DNA of 64,000 bases. Origin: Amaranthus tricolor (lineage: Eukaryota > Streptophyta > Magnoliopsida > Caryophyllales > Amaranthaceae). Position 1 is the first letter of the stretch; each line of letters starts with the position of its first letter. Shown here piece by piece: positions 37,661 through 49,502 of this stretch. Under the pieces are notes generated by a model. The model was not told the origin of the DNA, ran no database searches, and saw only the letters and a list, made by a program, of their open reading frames with translations. The stretch is taken from contig NC_080056.1 of the NCBI RefSeq assembly GCF_026212465.1, forward strand, positions 20,546,033 through 20,610,032, written 5' to 3'. The translations under genes and the position numbers were made by a program.

Positions 37661-38659
37661 AAGTGTAGTTAATTAAAAACAAAACAAATACACATAAATC
37701 AAAATATTAATTTAACCCTAATTAATCCTAAAACTAAGTAATAATCATTTATTTAACCCTAATTAACCCTAATAATATTAATATGTATATTCTATTAACA
37801 ATATTTTTTCAAAGCTATATATATTCTAATAACAACATTCATTCAACCCTAATTAACTCGAATTAACAAACTAATAATATAAACAAGGAAAAATGTAGAA
37901 CTTCAAAATAACAAGTACATTCATAAATAAAATCACATTAATACGTAGTTACAAACACATAAAAAATATCAAAAACAAAGCTTGATATATGAATAGAAAT
38001 TACCTTAGTATTTAGATGATAATATTGTGCTCTACAATGGAGCTATGTAATCTGCAATGAAAAAACAAAAACAAAATTAGTACATGACTATTTAAAAAAT
38101 ACCATGAACATTGAAGAAGTTAAAGGTTGAAGAAATTACAATGAGAATAAATTACCTTAAACAAATAAGCCCTAATTCGTAGGTATGAAGATGAACAAGT
38201 TCAAAGTTTTGTTCAATTGGTTAGCAAGGTAAAATTTCAATGAGTTTTTCATGGGTTTTTGAAAAAAGTAAAAAAAATAATAGGTTGAAGAAGAAGCAAA
38301 GGTAGCAACATTAGTTTTCCAATGAACAAGAAGAAGAACAAGGTGGGATCTTTTGTGGATTTTTCATTGGGTTTTTGTGGGTATTGAAGAAAGATGTTTG
38401 TGAAGACAGAAGCAGTATGTACTAGTTTGGAAGGTGCATGAAAATTTTTCAGGGTAATGAATATAAGGGCGGGATTTGAATGTAAATAAAAAATTAGTAT
38501 ATGTTGCGGTTCCTATGGAACCGTAGTTTACAACCAATCATATGTTGCGGTTTTGTGGCAACCGCAACATATAACCTTTATTTTATTTTTGCCTATATTT
38601 TTCTATCACTTTTATGTTGCGTACACAAAGAAACACAACATATAATGTGAGGTAGATAA

Positions 38660-38676
38660 CTTTTATTCTACTAGTG
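38660..38676 (-). repeat. Terminal repeat of second CACTA copy
   Basis: CTTTTATTCTACTAGTG ends this element; the flank begins CAA. The complement starts CACTAGTAG, differing slightly from the CACTAGTGG terminus of the first copy. Confidence 0.75.
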
Positions 38677-38690
38677 CAATGTGGCTATGG

Positions 38691-39484
38691 TAGGGGTGCA
38701 CACGGTCCGGTTTGGTCTGGTCTGACACTAAAATCAGACTAAACCAAAAATTCGTTTAAGAAAACTTTTTGGACTAGATCAGACCGTTTAAATCATCATA
38801 TTAGAACGGACCAAACCGTTCTACAACGGTCTGGTCCGGTCTATTCTATGATTTTTTATTTTCATATTTTTTAATTTAATATACTCCCTCCGATCTTATG
38901 AATTAGTCCCATTTGCTTGGGCACGGATATTAAGGATTGTGTGGGGTCCATTAAAAAGGGTTAATAGTAAAGGGTAAGTAGTGAAGGATAAGTAGTGAAG
39001 GGTAGTTGGGTAAGTAAGGTATATGGGGGTATATTCGTAATTACTTGTGTGAACTAAGGGTATTTAAGTAAAAAAAGGATTGCCAAAAATAGAAATGGGA
39101 CTAATTCAAAGGTTTTGCCAAATAAGGAAATGAGACTAATTCATAAGATCGGAGGGAGTATGTGTTTATGCAAATATTTCATACCTATAACCACCAAATA
39201 TAATTATTTGTAATTAGTTGATTGCAACAACATTATTCAAGTCAATATGACTATATTAAAATAAATAAATATCAAAATATCTAAATAGAAACTCATTTTT
39301 TCAAAAAGCAATTATAATTTTCAGTCATAGTACAGTTTGTGATATGGTATGTTTTGAAAAGTAAAAAACTAGGACCAAAATATAAACTGTTATAAAAAAA
39401 GATCAGACTGTTTTATTCATAGACCAGAAAAATACTAAAATTATGGTTTGGTTTGCAGTTTAGACCAAACTTTGTTCAACTCTA
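38691..39484. mobile_element. hAT-like non-autonomous element with nested Stowaway
   Basis: The ends are imperfect inverted repeats: TAGGGGTGCACACGG at left and, on the other strand, TAGAGTTGAACAAAG at right. Both are followed by GGTTTGGT/TTTGGTC-type text. TAGGG-TG termini are common in plant hAT-type miniature elements. I do not find a matching 8-bp target duplication (GGCTATGG against GCACTCAG), so the class is tentative. There is no coding sequence. The right end is duplicated at 32348. Confidence 0.6.
38884..39158. mobile_element. Stowaway-type MITE (275 bp)
   Basis: The inverted termini CTCCCTCCGATCTTATGAAT and its complement ending GATCGGAGGGAG are flanked by TA on both sides (38882-38883 and 39159-39160). 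CTCCCTCCGTYC-like ends and a TA duplication define Stowaway (Tc1/mariner) MITEs. It is inserted inside the hAT-like element and is therefore younger. Confidence 0.92.
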
Positions 39485-40140
39485 GCACTCAGAGTGCTAC
39501 TCATTCATCGGCGTAAAATGAAAGGGTATCTATCCAATTGCAAGGTTCACCCCTTTATGTCCATGAAACAGATTACAGCCTATGAAACAGTTAGGATGCA
39601 AGTTTTCTGTTCGTTTGAAACTAAGTTGAGTCTAAGGCATCATGTCTAGGGAAAACAGATTACAAGATTTACGATCTAAGCCCTTTAATTTCACATCTTC
39701 AGCTTTTTCATACAATTAGAGTGCAAGGTTTCTACTCTTTATTATACCATAGCTCAAAGTAAGTTAGAGTAACTTTTAACATATTTTCCGTTGTACGTTC
39801 TTACGATTTAAGATGTTGTTACAAGACATCCCACTTTTCAAATAAGGTCATGCCCCATACTTAGGCACAACGACAACAAACCCAATCACACAATTTTCAT
39901 TCAAAAACCCGTAAAGAGGACAAGGAAAGCACAAGAACCTTGTAATGTCCTTAAGAAGAATTTGTAAGTAATCCCAATAGGTTTCATGCTGCTTGCCCTA
40001 ACGACCTATAATTTTGAAAAAGGTAGTTTCCTCAAATTTATAGGAAAAATTACCTATAATAATCCAATATTTTCTTGATTTTCCTACAATATTCCCTCAT
40101 ATTGATTAACCATGAATAATTCCAACATAAGGAGTATTCA
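39425..40140 (-). repeat. Right arm of the 0.7-kb dispersed inverted repeat
   Basis: This is the reverse complement of 31700-32410 with scattered differences. It begins inside the hAT-like element and ends at AAGGAGTATT, where similarity stops in both copies. The following 40141-40276 is AT-rich target DNA of the Tat element and holds no gene. Confidence 0.85.
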
Positions 40141-40276
40141 TCTAGTGTAAACTTGGGTACCCAGATGACCTGCTAAAGTAAATAATTTACGAAAAACTTT
40201 AGTTGAAAATTAATGTAAAATTAGATAAAAATTTGGAAAATTTACATAAAAAATTTTAAATAATATAAAATATCAC

Positions 40277-40903
40277 TGTCATGGTAACATTTATTTAATT
40301 TATTTATTTAAATTATTAATGTAATATTACCTTAATACCCTTTGACCTTTCGTGTTGACCTTAACTTTCGGTCAAGGGGTTTTTTCTGTAATCCTCATCT
40401 TCCTTACTTGGCCCATAAGCTAATAACTTCCCAGAACCCTAACTCCCCTCTGATAATTGCCCTTTACTCCTCACCATCATGGTTCCCCTTCTTTAGTGTT
40501 GATAACCGCCTACCACTATGCATGATAACCAACCTTCTCCTAGAAGTAACTTCCTCTCCATCATTATAAATAGAGGCAGTCAGCATCAAGGGAAAGGGCA
40601 TCTGATAATAACCCTTCAAAAATCCTTGTTCACAACCTTCTTCTTTAACATTACAAAACTACAAGTAACTTCCACCCTTACACCCCTATTCCTGCGTTCT
40701 TCATTTCATTTATTCATTATTCTCTGACTTCCGCTCTAACTTGAGCGTCGGAGAGGTTTTCCAGGAGATCACTCCCCGGACAAGGCTAACGTGTTGTGTT
40801 GCAGGATTTCAAGTCACTTCATTCCGCGAACTGCCGTCCCCAACAACGCTTCCACTTCCAGTATTCCAAGTGTCTTGCACTTCCTCGTTTCATTACCGAA
40901 ACA
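40277..40903 (+). mobile_element. 5' LTR of the Tat element (627 bp)
   Basis: It begins TGTCATGG and ends CCGAAACA, directly before the PBS. A TATA box TATAAATA lies at 40565-40572, placing the transcript start near 40600. The 5-bp flank on the left is ATCAC; the matching right flank lies outside the window. Confidence 0.88.
40565..40572 (+). promoter_or_regulatory. TATA box in the 5' LTR
   Basis: TATAAATA followed by GAGGCAGTCAGC sits mid-LTR, the normal position of the U3 promoter. It would drive the gag-pol RNA. Confidence 0.7.
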
Positions 40904-40906
40904 GTT

Positions 40907-40924
40907 TGGCGCCGTCTGTGGGGA
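40907..40924 (+). other. Primer binding site of the Tat element
   Basis: TGGCGCCGTCTGTGGGGA starts 3 bp after the LTR end. TGGCGCC-type sites are usual in Tat and Athila elements and pair with the 3' end of a cellular tRNA. I do not assign the tRNA. Confidence 0.8.
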
Positions 40925-40940
40925 AATCGAACAAAAAGAC

Positions 40941-41165
40941 ATGGCTCCCAAGAGAAATCCAACACAAACCGCAACCGTGCATAACACAGATACTGATACT
41001 TCAGTGGGTCACGCTAACAATCAAGCCGTGACTCGCCGTGATCTGGACATGCTAGCACGAAACCTCACTGCCGCCTTCTCCAAACAACTCCGCGCCGTCA
41101 TAAACAATAATAACCCTGCTCAACAAGTATTGGAAGACATCGCGGAACAAATAAATAATCTATAA
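40941..41165 (+). pseudogene. Tat gag, N-terminal part
   Basis: The first ATG after the PBS opens MAPKRNPTQTATVHNT. It runs 74 codons to a TAA at 41163, with TRRDLDMLARNLTAAFSKQL as its only structured (helical) part. The stop fits CAA to TAA. Downstream gag lies in another frame, so a frameshift also occurs between about 41229 and 41330. Confidence 0.7.
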
Positions 41166-41184
41166 GAACGAATCGAACCCCATA

Positions 41185-41964
41185 ATGAAATACCGAAATC
41201 CCATGAATCTCAAGATGGGAACTCGGGGATGTCGCGTTCCAGCAGACGAAATAAGAAGAGACGAGAAAGATCGAGGACCCACGCAAGCCTCGACAGAAAC
41301 AACTCCCAAAACCGCCTCTCGAGATGCCCGTACCTATATAGAAAGCAAGAAGCAGAGGGCGACCGAAAGCATTCAATCACTGGTGGACAGAATAAGAGAA
41401 GAAAGGAAGAAAGCGCAGCTCACGGGATCTAGCCATCCCATCAGCCCCATCACGATGCCGCGGAATGAGGCCGGCAAGGATAATCTTCCTGAAGACCCCA
41501 TGCTGATAAGCTCCCCGTTGGCTCCGGAAGTACTAAATACTCCCAAAACGGCGAAAATAAAGATCCCAAATATGACGGCCTTCGATGGGACATCCTGCCC
41601 AGAGGAATACTTGATGGCATATAAAAACTTGATGCTGCTGTACACCACCAATCCAGCATTGTGGTGCAAATTCTTTCCAACTACTCTCACAGGAGTAGCC
41701 TTGACGTGGTATACCTCCCTTCCAGGAGGAAGTATCCACAATTTTGCCCAATTAGAAGGCAAATTCTTGGGTCACTTTGTAGCATCTAGAAGGCAAGAGA
41801 AATCGAACTTCCACTTGCTTAACATAACACAATTGGAAGGGGAGTCCATATCATCATATTTGAAGAAGTTCCATGAAGCAGTACTGGAATTAATCGACTT
41901 GGAAGAATCAGTCGCCTTGAACGCCCAGATCAACGGAATGAAGGCTCAAATGCTGAAGTTCTAG
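41185..41964 (+). pseudogene. Tat gag, capsid region
   Basis: About 259 codons. The N-terminal third is basic and Arg/Glu-rich (TYIESKKQRATESIQ, DRIREERKKAQL). The rest is a retrotransposon gag domain (PF03732 type): YLMAYKNLMLLYTTNP, GVALTWYTSLPGGSIHNFAQ, GHFVASRRQE and QLEGESISSYLKKFHEAV. The order W-[YF]-x-x-L-x-x-x-S-I-x-x-[FW], then F, then E-S-x-x-x-Y-x-x-x-F is diagnostic. It would form the virus-like particle coat. It ends with TAG at 41962 (fits CAG). Confidence 0.85.
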
Positions 41965-42408
41965 TTAGTCGAGAGTCAAGTGAAGACATACGCGGAGGCC
42001 ATGAATCAATGTCAAAGCTACGTCACGGCCTCTGAGATATGTCAGGCACATGACCCCAAAAAGCGAAAGTCAAAAAAGAAGGATCCAATATCCTCCAATC
42101 ATTCCTCAAGGAGCAGAGAGGAAAATTCATCAAGGAGGGATAGAAACTACATGCCGCATCGTCCGGAACCCCCATCAGACATGGGACCTCCACGATCCAG
42201 ACATGTATATGTCACGGAAAGAGAGGCTAGGACACGGAATTTGCTCGACGGAGGTAACGATTTGATGTTTAACCAGAACATGAAAGAAATATTCTTCGCC
42301 GTCCGGGATGAGTTGCCAACTCCACCTTCTACTACCACCCCCTTCGATCGACGCAACTACAATCTGTGGTGTGATTACCACAAAGAACATAGCCATACCT
42401 TGGCCTAA
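41965..42408 (+). pseudogene. Tat gag, C-terminal region
   Basis: In frame with the previous segment after one stop. It contains KTYAEAMNQCQSY, a Lys/Arg/Ser-rich stretch (DPKKRKSKKKD) and the block NLWCDYHKEHSHTLA. That last block normally forms a C-x-x-H..H..C zinc-like pattern with the Cys just after the TAA at 42406. The basic stretch suits RNA binding. Confidence 0.75.
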
Positions 42409-43968
42409 TGCCGCGAACTCAAACGTATTCTACATCAGTTGGCCGACGAAGGGAAGCTGTCGAGGTTCATCAACCGGAAGGATTATGACACAAGAGGCAA
42501 AGTGGAAAGGAGGCTTTGGAACCAAAAACGCAGATCCCCGAAAAGAGACGAGGCTAGGCGCGAAAGTTCCAACACGCAGGGAACTATTAACATAATTTTC
42601 TGCGGCTACACCGAGGAATACCCTACCATCAGCGCCGCAAAACTCAGTGTCCATACTCTACTCAAAGGACCTCCGAAAACCACCTCAAGTGGGGCAATCA
42701 TTAAATTCGATGCCACTACATCTCAACCGTTGCAGCAGCTACACACTGATCCTCTAGTGGTTACCCTCAAGATAGGGCAAATGAAGGTTAAGCGAATATT
42801 GGTGGATACTGGAAGCACGACCGATCTTATAACAATGGAGTGCCTAAGAAAAATGAAATTCGAAGAAAAGCACCTGCAACCCCTCGATAAACCTTCGATC
42901 GATTTCGGAGGAAATCAGGTTATTCCAGTGGGAACAATCATACTCTCGGTGCGAGTAGGGGAAAGAAGCGGAAGCAGAACAATGCCCGTACGTTTCACGG
43001 TGGTGGATCTGACGTTCCCCTACGACGCCATCATAGGGCTCCCACTCATCAACAAGATCAAAGCGGCAATCTTACCTCACCAACTCTTGCTACAGCTCGA
43101 GCAGGATGATGGACAAGTCGGCATCATCAAAGGACATCAAGTAACGGCACGTCAATGCCTCATCAACATCCTGAAACAAGGGACTCTTGTCATCCCCTCT
43201 AAAAGAGAAAGGGAAGATATGAGGAGGCTTCACCCGGTGGAACGATATGAGGAGGCGGAGATATTCGACGGGAAGCAAATCAAAGTGGGAAAAGATCTTC
43301 CAGACGCAATCAAGAAAGATATCATGGCCACCATCGCTGATTTTCGTGATATCTTCGCATTTTCCAAGGAAGAGATGTCTGGCCACAAACTTGACATAAA
43401 ACCAGGCTACAAGCCCGTGAAGCAAAAGCTACGGCATCAGGGGAAAGAGAGAATAGAGGCCGCCAAAAAAGAAGTAGAAAAGTTGTTGAAAGCAGGATTC
43501 ATCCGAGAGTGCAAATACTCCGATTGGCTCTCCAACGTCGTTCTCGTCAAGAAATCAAACGGGAAGTGGAGGATGTGCGTTGATTTTACGGATCTGAACA
43601 AGGCATGTCCTAAAGACGATTATCCCCTCCCCAAGATAGATCGTCTGGCGGATTTCACGGTAGGCCACGCCATATTGAGCTTCATGGATGCTAACGTAGG
43701 TTACCATCAAATCCCTTTGGCCACAGAAGACCAGCCGCACACCGCATTCATTACAAATGCCGGCGTGTACTACTATAAAGTCATGCCCTTTGGGTTAAAA
43801 AATGTCGGAGCCACTTATCAGAGAATGGTCAACAAGGTCTTCCAGTCCCAAATAGGACGAAACTTGGAGGTATACGTGGATGACATGATCACAAAGAGGA
43901 AACAGGCGTCTAAGCATGCCGCGGACTTACGTGAAAAATTCATAGCCCTCCGTGAACACCAAATGTGA
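42409..43968 (+). pseudogene. Tat protease and reverse transcriptase N-terminal half
   Basis: In frame after the stop at 42406. It opens with CRELKRILHQLADEGKLSRF, the usual Tat linker. The aspartic protease follows (about residues 95-215 from 42439): active-site VDTGSTTDLI and the later flap/strand AIIGLPLIN. The RT begins near 43370 (KQKLRHQGKERIEAAKKEVE, SNVVLVKKSNGKWRMCVDF, DYPLPKIDRLAD, FMDANVGYHQI, MPFGLKNVGATYQRMV) and includes catalytic YVDD at 43873-43884. It ends at TGA 43966, just before LNPEKC; the stop fits CGA. Confidence 0.92.
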
Positions 43969-44904
43969 CTCAACCCTGAAAAGTGCGTGTTTGGAGTCAC
44001 TGGAGGAAAGTGTCTTGGCTTTCTCGTGGACGAGAGAGGGATCGAAGCAAGCCCAGACAAGATTCGGGAAATTCAAAATATGAAATCCCCTATTTCCGTA
44101 AAAGAAGTCCAAAAGCTAATAGGGTGTGTGGCCGCCTTAGGGAGAATCCTATCTAAGTCCGCGGACAAATGCTTGCCTATCTTCAAGACCCTTAAACAAA
44201 GCAAGTTTGAATGTACAAGAGAAGCCGAGGAATCCTTCCACCAGTTAAAAGAGCACCTGTCCTCTTTGCCAAAACTAGTTTCACCCATCAACGGGGAAGA
44301 GCTAGTCTTATATGTCTCGGTCTACGAATACTCACTGTCAAGAGTATTAGTCGCTGAAAGAGAAAAGAAGCAGTTCCCCGTATACTACGTAAGTCATGCC
44401 TTTCGAGGCTCGGAGGGAAACTACAGCGAAATGGAGAAGGTCTTATTCGCAGTCGTGATGGCAAGCAGGAAATTGAAATCATACTTCCAATCCCACCAGG
44501 TCACCATCCGAACCAGCAAACCTTTGAAAAAGATTTTGGAAGGGAAAAACAAATCAAGCCGCGTCACAGACTGGGCTAATACCCTAGCAAATTTCGGTAT
44601 TGAATACGAGCCTCGAACGGCAATCAATGCCCAAGCCTTGGCTGACTTCATTGCTGAAAGTACCATCCCTCATCATCCCGAAGCCAACCAAGAATGGAAA
44701 TTGTATGTAGATGGGTCCTCCACGCAATCAGCAAGTGAAGCAGGACTTCAAATTGTATCTTCCGCAGGGGTTCGCATGGAAAGGGCAGTCAGATTCGAAT
44801 TTGCGGCATCTAATAATGATGCAGAATATGAAGCACTACTCTTGGGGCTTAAAATATACCATGAAGCCGGGGCTAAATCCTTATCCACCTTTTCCGACTC
44901 CTAA
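43969..44904 (+). pseudogene. Tat RT C-terminus, RNase H and start of archaeal-type RNase H
   Basis: LNPEKCVFGVTGGKCLGF and the thumb region (KIREIQNMKSP, VQKLIGCVAALGRI) finish RT. The gypsy RNase H follows (LYVSVYEYSLSRVLVAE, YYVSHAF, YSEMEKVLFAVVMASRKLK); its first Asp position reads VSVYE, so the catalytic centre looks degraded, as is usual for the first RNase H in Tat. A second, archaeal-type RNase H begins at WKLYVDGSS with FEFAASNNDAEYEALLLGL, and stops at TAA 44902 after STFSDS. The two RNase H domains define the Tat lineage. Confidence 0.9.
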
Positions 44905-45219
44905 TTGATAGTTGGGCAAGTGAACGGGGAATTCGAAGCCAAGGATGATAGCAAGAAGATGTATTTGCAGCAAGTTAAAGAATTTGTCAAGAAATTCGAC
45001 AAATTCACAGTGGTTCACATCCCAAGGTCCCAAAATGCACAAGCCGACTCCCCGGCAAAACTTGCCAGCTCAGCTGAAACATCCGCAGCTCGTGATATCA
45101 TCTGGGAGGTGCTTCCTAATCCTAGCATTAACTTCATGGTCGATACCATCAACAGATCAGAGACGTGGATGGAACCATACATTAAATACTTACAGAAATC
45201 AGACACTTCCCCAGGATGA
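44905..45219 (+). pseudogene. Tat archaeal-type RNase H C-terminus and linker
   Basis: It continues the frame after the stop: LIVGQVNGEFEAKDD, VHIPRSQNAQADSPAKLA (the H-x-P-R-x-x-N-x-x-A-D motif with its catalytic Asp). The linker to integrase follows. The frame ends at a TGA at 45217; integrase continues in the next frame, so a one-base indel lies near 45205-45215. Confidence 0.85.
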
Positions 45220-46402
45220 GGGTCAAGCAAAAACACTCCAAAGGAAGGCCGGATGGTTCAAACTCCACGAAGGAACGCTCTACAAAAAGTCGTATACACA
45301 CCCCCTTCTCAAGTGCGTTTCCCCCGAAGAAGGAGTTTACATTCTTCGGGAAATACATGAAGGCGGTTGTGAAATACATCAAGGAGTACGAACCGTAATC
45401 AGCAAAGTCCTTAGAAGTGGATATTACTGGCCCTCCCTCAGGAGCGATGTCGAAGTACTGGTCAAACGTTGTCCCCAATGTCAATATCACTCGAAGATAG
45501 GAAGGAAGCCATTTAACTAACTTTCCACCATTCAAGCTGTCCTACCCTTCGATAAATGGGGTATAGATCTGCTTGGCCCCTTCCCACCTGCCAAGGGACA
45601 ACGAAAGTTCATTATCGTGGCTATCGATTACTTTACCAAGTATGTGGAAGCCGAGGCCCTCAGCTCGATCACAGACAAGCAAGTCTGTTAGTTCATATGG
45701 CGAAATATCATCACGAGATACGGCATCCCTCGCATAATCATTACTGACAATGGAAGGCAGTTTGTCAGTAAGAACACAATAGAGTACTGCGACATGTTCA
45801 ACATCCAAATCCGATTCAGTTCAGTATCTCGACCTCAAACCAATGGCCAAGTCGAGTCAGCAAACAAGGAAATTCTGAACGGCATCAAAAAGAAAATAGA
45901 AGGGGCAAAAGGTACTTGGGATGAAGAACTACAAGACATTCTATGGGCAAGCCGAATAACAATCAAAGAGGCAATGATACACACCCCATTCTCCATGGTG
46001 TACGGATTTGAAGCCGTACTTCCAGTAGAAATAGGTATACCCTCCACGAGAGTCACCTACTACTCGCACAGCGAGAATGAACAAGAAAAAAGAACAAACT
46101 TATATCTGTTACCAGAGACAAGGGGAAACGCATTGTTAAGATCGATAGCCCAAAAACAGAAGATGGTTCGCAGCTTCAACCGTCATGTCAAAACAAGACG
46201 TATTCAAGTTAGAGACCTCTTCCTCCGCAAAATTGAAGCTACCGGAAAGATAGTAGAGAAAGGAAAGCTAGGAGCCAACTGGGATGGCCCATTCAAAGTT
46301 GTCCGCGTCATCATACCAGGGACGTTCGAATTAGTATACATGAAAGGAAAGAAATTACCCCGCCCGTGGAACGGAGATCACTTGAAGAAATACTTCCCTT
46401 AA
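45200..46402 (+). pseudogene. Tat integrase
   Basis: The zinc-binding part runs to 45520: LHEGTLYKKSYTHPLLKCV, EIHEGGCEIHQGV (two His), GYYWPSLRSDVE and CPQCQ (two Cys). The catalytic core follows stops at 45518 (TAA) and 45689 (TAG): Asp in GIDLLGPFPP, Asp in IITDNGRQF and Glu in NGQVESANKEIL complete the DDE triad. The C-terminus (VRDLFLRKIEATGK, LGANWDGPFKVVRV, PRPWNGDHLKKYFP) ends at 46402. It lacks a chromodomain, as expected of Tat. Both stops fit C-to-T at Gln codons. Confidence 0.92.
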
Positions 46403-46820
46403 TAAGATTTGCAAGAGGCCACAGTCAATAATCATTAGTTTCACTCACCAGTCAAGTCGCGTTATCATTTACATTTTCCCAGTGCTATCATTTCCAAATA
46501 TCAATATAGCAGAAGTTTCATTTTCAAACTATCCAGCTTCAACATTTACAAGTATTCAGTTATGTTCTACTTTCTCACTTCTAATTTTCAGACGTGTTGG
46601 ACATACTCAACGTCGACCGAACTAATTATAAATATCATTAAAATCATTAATTTCCATAAGATCGAAAAAAGCAGTAATGTCTATAAGTCCGACCCCTTGA
46701 GAAGGGTCCCACGCTCAGATCCATTCTACGTAAACTTAAATCCGTAAGGCCTACAAGTCGGACACCTTAAAAGGGGTCCCATGATTAGATTTATTCTAAG
46801 TCATCTTGAATTAGTGATGT
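46403..46820 (+). other. 3' noncoding region of the Tat element, left of the nested insertion
   Basis: No gene. It contains two copies of a reiterated motif, AAGTCCGACCCCTTGAGAAGG (46685-46705) and AAGTCGGACACC with AAGGGGTCCC (46754-46780). The region ends with GATGT (46816-46820), the left target duplication of the chromovirus. Confidence 0.75.
46816..46820. repeat. Target-site duplication, left copy
   Basis: GATGT directly left of the chromovirus LTR, repeated at 58507-58511. Confidence 0.92.
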
Positions 46821-49481
46821 TGTAACGGCCCGGTTTAAGTGACCCGGAAAATCATATGAAAACATGATTCCAGTTCACAAACGGACACAAAAGAAAATTT
46901 ACTTTTACTCGGATCGTCAACGTTCCAACGGTAAAAGGAATATGGTCAACACAGGAAACAACACCAAGCAAAATAAAACAAATCAGTGGAAGTCTTTACA
47001 TACAACTCAAGAGCCCACAGGCCTCTAGACTAGCTAAAAGTTGTACGAGATCAAAAGAAAACGTCAAAAACTTTGGTTACAGAAACTGAGTTATTTCGAC
47101 TCATTACAAAGTATGTCTAGATTTGATGGTTACGGGTTCTAAGCTGAATCCTCACTCCAGCCCCCTCCTGCAGTCAACCTGCTGCACGTCGTATGATAAC
47201 ACGTAGCAGGTTACAAAGAACAACCAATACACGTCAGAGACTTCATACATATATTAAACAGGTTGAATACAAGCATTGTGTTTACCCTAGCATGCAAAGG
47301 CTCTAATACATATTCTTTATTCAATATTTCCAATCTTGTAACGTTGCCCGTCCTGTTCGGGTCGTACAAGTATAATTTCAAATTTGTTTTGGTGGAATAC
47401 ACTTGGGAGAGCTAATCCCAAGGCAACCACCTACCTAAGACGTTGCCCGTCCTGTTCGGGTCGCCAAAGGCTAAAGTATGCATACCCCCATGGTGACCGT
47501 AATGATCCACAACTGCCATGGGAAAAATAATTTATAATATTCCAAACCATTTATTAACCCTTTTGGGTAACATAACCAAACGTCAACCCTTCTGGGTGAA
47601 AAACACATAAATTCTCAATTTACACTTAATTATTTCATATTATTTGAGGTGTCTAATCCTTATGTGATTACAAATGCCTCGATTAGGCATAAAACAACAT
47701 TACTTGCACAACCATATAAACAGTATGGTCTAAGCGTGTACCTTTGAACGCTGCAAACACACGTTGTTCAAGCACAATTAGAATTTCGCCCTCTTATGAA
47801 ACGAGGTCCTAAATAACACACACACAAAACAATCACGTATTAGACCGTGTTTAAACATTTAATCCACTCAATACCATTAAAATATCACTAAGACTTGATA
47901 ATTTCAAATGTTTTCATCAAACTCCCAATAATTCCAAAGTTTTTACATTCTGACCAGAAACTTTTATGGCCATTTCGGACAGTTTAGAAAATTCAAATTA
48001 AAAATCCGACTTCACCGCTGCGTCCGGAACGCATCAATTACCTTGGGTACCGAATTTCATAATTTCTAGCATCCAATTACTATTTTTAATTATTTTAAGC
48101 GTTTTAACGAGTTTTAAAACGCATCGGTTAAATAAAACAACAACGAAACACACCCAACGCTCGGATCGGGGCGCCACTATCGAGGCAGCAGCTGCTGTCC
48201 AAAATTCCTTTTACTTTAATTATTTTTATTTTATATTTTTTTTCTATTTAAATTATTTAATCCTTTTTAAATCTCATTACCAAGATACACTTAAACGAAA
48301 CCGAATTTACATTCTACTAAAATAAAACAAACAAAACCAATTCTCCTATCACACAACCACTTGATATTTTCACACATCTAACAATACACAAAATCCCATC
48401 AACAATCTAAACCATCATCAAAAACATAAAGCTAGCAACTTAAGACATACTAATCCACAAGATCCTTCAAGAGCACTTAAAATTTCATAAACCATGATAA
48501 TAAAATTAAATACTTGATTCTCTTATCAAATTAAAATTTTGTAGAGAATCATATATCATCATTTTTGAATCAAAACATATAAATAAGGACAATCCTTTAA
48601 ACAAATCAAATTTTGTTAAAGGATTTATAAACTCTTGGATACCTACATTACTTAATTCATACACTTAAAATTTCTTCTAACAAACTAAAATCTTGCTAGA
48701 GAAATATAAATCGTAAAATAGATCCATTTTAACCTTTGAATAGACTTTATTCTTATAACAAATTTAAACTTTGTTAAAGAATGCAAATCAAGAAAAATTT
48801 TATATAATAGAAATAGGATTTAATCCTTTTAACAAACCAATTTTATCAAATGATTATTAAAGAAAACTTATATAAAATACTCAATCCTCCTAATAAGTCA
48901 TAGGATATCATCATAAAAAGACAGAAGATTATGTAATCCCATACTAAAATTTCTTATAAATAAAAATAGTAATTAACAACTTAACTTACCCTTTGATTAG
49001 AAGATTGGATTGAGCAAAGAAAATGTTTTTTTTTCTTCTTGAGTGCCGAAACCAAGAACACAAAGGGAAAATTTTCTGAATTTTTTTAGCACTAAGAAGA
49101 TTAAAAATGTGATTAGGAATGTGAGGAATTCAAATTGAAGCTTAAGGATTAATAGGGAAATTAAGGTCCAACTTAATTACTCCTAATTACACCATTATGA
49201 GAGGAGTTACAAGACTCCTCCCATACTCACCCAAACCGGCAGCCCTTCACCTCCCTTCCATAATTTTTTTTTATTAATTGAGTAATTATTATACTTTTGT
49301 TAAAACAGCAAGAAACGTCACGCGCTAACATCGTACGCGACAAAACTTGTTACCGTTAAAATTAAACCTACTTTATTTCTTGTAATTAACTATGTAAAAT
49401 AATATAATTTAATATTACTTATTTATTTTATTTTATTATATTTTATTTATTTTTAAACCCGATAAATTACGAGGTGTTACA
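46821..49481 (-). mobile_element. 3' LTR of the Tekay element
   Basis: This is 2,661 bp, matching 55842-58506 along its length. It holds two copies of ACGTTGCCCGTCCTGTTCGG about 100 bp apart (47340 and 47440). It contains no gene; small frames inside (for example 47211-47402) recur in the other LTR and are noise. Confidence 0.93.
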
Positions 49482-49502
49482 GACTACCCCCTTAAAAGAA
49501 GT
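49482..49502 (-). promoter_or_regulatory. Polypurine tract of the Tekay element
   Basis: On the minus strand a purine tract (CTTTTAAGGGGGTAGTC) precedes TGTAACACC, the start of the 3' LTR. 49503-49661 is a noncoding spacer that repeats GAAGTTACGTCC(T/C)CGTAAC twice. Confidence 0.7.

Larger units (their letters stand above)
35336..38676 (-). mobile_element. Second CACTA copy, decayed and truncated
   Basis: It is homologous to 25195-29134 of the first CACTA element but far more degenerate. Its left end is cut in the DUF4218-coding part by the LTR at 35335. Its right end is TTCTACTAGTG, read on the minus strand as CACTAGTAGAATAAAAG. Subterminal sequence carries TGTTGCGGTT and CCGCAACATA (38500-38640), so it is a related but distinct subfamily from the first copy (GCTGCGGTT). 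Coding text is full of stops and indels. Confidence 0.8.

Noticed and set aside
41185..46056. Many open frames on the minus strand opposite Tat gag-pol
   Set aside because: They are shadows of the sense coding sequence and have no recognisable domains. The true antisense ORF of this lineage lies at 58874-61800.
47211..47402. 63-codon minus-strand frame repeated at 56160-56423
   Set aside because: It occurs at the same place in both LTRs of the chromovirus, which are noncoding.
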